Part shown: positions 62,318-64,000 of the stretch, piece by piece
Position numbering within the stretch: position 1 is the stretch's first letter
Layout: each line of letters starts with the position of its first letter
Assembly (NCBI RefSeq): GCF_040654195.1
Contig: NZ_JBFAHM010000011.1
Span: 186,001 to 250,000, forward strand
Direction: 5' to 3'
Source: Hamadaea sp013361475
Lineage (GTDB): Bacteria > Actinomycetota > Actinomycetes > Mycobacteriales > Micromonosporaceae
Length of the DNA: 64,000 nt
The notes under the pieces: model-generated
The model's database searches: none
The model's input: only the letters and a program-made list of their open reading frames with translations
Told to the model about the DNA's origin: nothing
Position numbers and translations under genes: made by a program

Positions 62318-62919
62318 CGGACCACCTCGTAGTGCAGGTGCGTCACGCCGGCCGCCGGGATGACCTCCAGCAGCCGCAGCTGTACGTGGTCGGGCAGGTC
62401 CCGGAAGAAGCTGAGGCCGCCGCCGAGCAGGATGGGCACTTGGTGCAGGACGAGCTCGTCGACGAGTCCCGCCGCGAGCGCCGTGGAGACCAGCCCGCCG
62501 CCCATCAACGCCACGTCCTTGTCCCCGGCGACCTCGCGGGCCGCGGCGATGGCGTCGGCGACGCCGGTGCTGATCAAGGTCTGCCGCTCGCTGATGTCGG
62601 GTGCGGGTCGATGGCTCACCACGAACAGCGGCGCCGTCGGGTGCGGGGATCCACCCGACCAGTGGCTGGAGTGCTCGTAGGTGGTGCGCCCGGCGACTGT
62701 GGCGCCGACCCGGGCGGCGATGGTGTCGAAGAACCGGGCGCTGGGCTCGTCGAGGGTGAAGCCGTCGAACAGGCGGCTGGGGGTGTCGCCGTTGACGTAC
62801 CAGTCGAACAGCATGGGCGCGTCGCCGAGGCCGCGGCCGAACTCCTGCTCGCCGTCGGGTGTCCGCCCGCTGATGTAGCCGTCCACGGAGACCGCGTGGG
62901 CGCTGAAGACCTTGCTCAT
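62314..62919 (-). CDS. Dihydrofolate reductase-like protein (RibD C-terminal domain family)
   Basis: 201 residues, with GAAGGAG upstream. Family motifs are FSAHAVSVDGYISGRTPDG, GATVAGRTTYEHSSHWSGG, PLFVVSHRPAP, DVALMGGGLVSTALAAGLVD and PILLGGGLSFF. It is a paralogue-like relative of the protein at 10640. It lies between an FAD oxidoreductase and an SDR gene, all on the minus strand, suggesting a small redox operon. Confidence 0.85.
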   Translation of the reverse strand: MSKVFSAHAVSVDGYISGRTPDGEQEFGRGLGDAPMLFDWYVNGDTPSRLFDGFTLDEPSARFFDTIAARVGATVAGRTTYEHSSHWSGGSPHPTAPLFVVSHRPAPDISERQTLISTGVADAIAAAREVAGDKDVALMGGGLVSTALAAGLVDELVLHQVPILLGGGLSFFRDLPDHVQLRLLEVIPAAGVTHLHYEVVR

Positions 62920-62937
62920 GATGCTCCTTCGCTGCTG

Positions 62938-64000
62938 TCAGATCGCTTGCGGGAAGTCGAAGAACCGGTGCGGGTCATACGCGTTCTTGACCGTGACCAG
63001 CCGGGCGTGATTGCCCGCGTGGTACGCGGCGGCCCAGTCGTCGAGGGCGGGATCGGGAAAGTTGGGGTAGACGCGCCCGGACCCGTCGGCGTGGGCGATG
63101 GCCCAGGAACGATCGACCCACGGATCTAGCGCATCGCCGATGTGTTCGAGCAGGAACCGCTCGCCACGATGGGCGAACGCGGTGGCCTCGGGGGCGATCC
63201 TGGAGTAGGCGCCGCCCATCGCCGTGAATGCCAGCTGCCGCCGGCCCCCGGTACGCGGTGCGGTGAACTGGTCTTCGAGCGACGCGAGCGTGCCACCGGA
63301 CAACCCGGTGGCGAAGAACTCCGACCGTGCGCGATGGGTTCGCCCGGGCGTCTCGGCGGCGGCGAAGGTCTGCTTCAGACGGTGGTACGGCAGGTCGGCG
63401 TGCAACTCGAACGGGCGGTCGGTGAACCGCCGCAACAGCTCCCGCGTGCGTCCTTCGTCGAAGGTGCTGGCGCCGATGAGAGTCGCCCGGACCGGTGCAC
63501 CCGGCTCGGAGTCGAGGGTCAGGTTGACGGTCACCTCGTCGGGCGCGTCCGGCGCCCAGTCCTGCCAAGCGGCGATGACGTCCGCGAACCCTACCTGCGG
63601 CCAATGCGCCTCGATACGGGTGGTCAGGGGCTCCGCGACGGTGTCGAACCGTAGTGAGGTGACCACGCCGAACTGGCCGCCACCCGCGCCGCGTAGTGCC
63701 CAGAACAGATCGGGTTCACGGTCCCGGTCACACTCCACGACGGTTGCGTCGGCGAGCACGACTTGCGCGCCGATGAGACGATCGCACGTCAACCCGTACA
63801 TGCGTCCGAGTAGCCCGATGCCGCCGCCGAGGGTGAGCCCGGCGATGCCGACGGTGGGACCGCATCCGGCCGGCAGGGTCAGACCGTGGTGGTGCAACGA
63901 CGCGTACACCTCGCGCAGGCGGGCGCCGGCGCCCACGGTGGCCACCCCGTCGGCTGCGACAGTTACGTCGGCCAGGCCCGACAGGTCGAGCAGAATGCCG
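62938..64000 (-). CDS. FAD-binding oxidoreductase of berberine-bridge type (partial, N-terminus outside window)
   Basis: About 354 residues are seen and the N-terminus lies beyond the right edge. The FAD-binding 4 domain includes VTVAADGVATVGAGARLREV, GIAGLTLGGGIGLLGRMYGL and LFWALRGAGGGQFGVVTSLR. The end YDPHRFFDFPQAI matches the BBE C-terminal domain (NPxxxFxxxQxI). It would oxidise alcohols or sugars using covalent or tightly bound FAD. It is followed 18 bases later by the RibD-like reductase gene. Confidence 0.88.
   Translation of the reverse strand, partial: GILLDLSGLADVTVAADGVATVGAGARLREVYASLHHHGLTLPAGCGPTVGIAGLTLGGGIGLLGRMYGLTCDRLIGAQVVLADATVVECDRDREPDLFWALRGAGGGQFGVVTSLRFDTVAEPLTTRIEAHWPQVGFADVIAAWQDWAPDAPDEVTVNLTLDSEPGAPVRATLIGASTFDEGRTRELLRRFTDRPFELHADLPYHRLKQTFAAAETPGRTHRARSEFFATGLSGGTLASLEDQFTAPRTGGRRQLAFTAMGGAYSRIAPEATAFAHRGERFLLEHIGDALDPWVDRSWAIAHADGSGRVYPNFPDPALDDWAAAYHAGNHARLVTVKNAYDPHRFFDFPQAI

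Overview
This window looks like chromosome from a high-GC, secretion-rich actinomycete, most likely Micromonosporaceae. That placement is inferred from codon bias, AraFGH-type transport, CBM-bearing exoenzymes, a BTAD/AfsR-type regulator, DUF3152 and DUF4419 proteins, and many leaderless genes; no marker gene proves it. I see no rRNA, tRNA, CRISPR array, prophage or replication origin. Most genes are accessory: secreted hydrolases, one-component regulators, orphan genes and gene remnants.

Layout. 1-8.9 kb is a carbohydrate locus: the tail of one CBM protein, a secreted CBM/FN3/sorbosone-dehydrogenase-like protein, an AraFGH-type sugar ABC transporter, an L-rhamnose-type mutarotase and a large lectin/CBM exoprotein. 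9.0-17.5 kb holds small enzymes and regulators (deaminase, ArsR-like, RibD-like reductase, PNPOx-like, LuxR, two MarR) around a secreted M4 metallopeptidase. 17.7-21.6 kb is a three-gene sugar-oxidation operon (dehydratase, 2-hydroxyacid dehydrogenase, glucose-type dehydrogenase), divergent from a 1043-residue BTAD/NB-ARC/TPR regulator. 25.3-30.5 kb has an M23/FG-GAP exoprotein, a tyrosine- and cysteine-rich secreted peptide followed by a SunS-like glycosyltransferase, and a two-component system. 31.3-36.8 kb is an orphan-gene island with one IS5-type transposase. 37-43 kb is a LacI regulon: a DUF4838 Tat-exported hydrolase-like protein and a beta-helix pectate-lyase-like protein share a near-identical operator. 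43-46 kb has a secreted serine protease and a repeat-rich M23 protein. 46.8-53.9 kb includes a DUF3152 lipoprotein and a copper-linked group (His-rich membrane protein, DUF305, DUF2752, NlpC/P60, CsoR-like operators, thin [2Fe-2S] ferredoxin, MelC1-like chaperone, tyrosinase). 54-64 kb has an AXE1 esterase, LysR/DUF1330, a lincosamide nucleotidyltransferase-like gene, an autoregulated TetR operon and an incomplete FAD oxidoreductase running off the right edge.

The most interesting candidate system is at 26963-28626: a 126-residue precursor with a signal peptide and a 66-residue mature part holding exactly five cysteines and thirteen tyrosines, then a hairpin, then a glycosyltransferase that resembles the sublancin S-glycosyltransferase SunS through most of its length. 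I propose an actinobacterial, Sec-exported glycocin-like peptide. A second theme is promoter design: about ten single genes start at, or 6-7 bases after, a TANNNT box, so they are probably transcribed as leaderless mRNAs.

All family names come from recognising motifs by eye; no database search was run.
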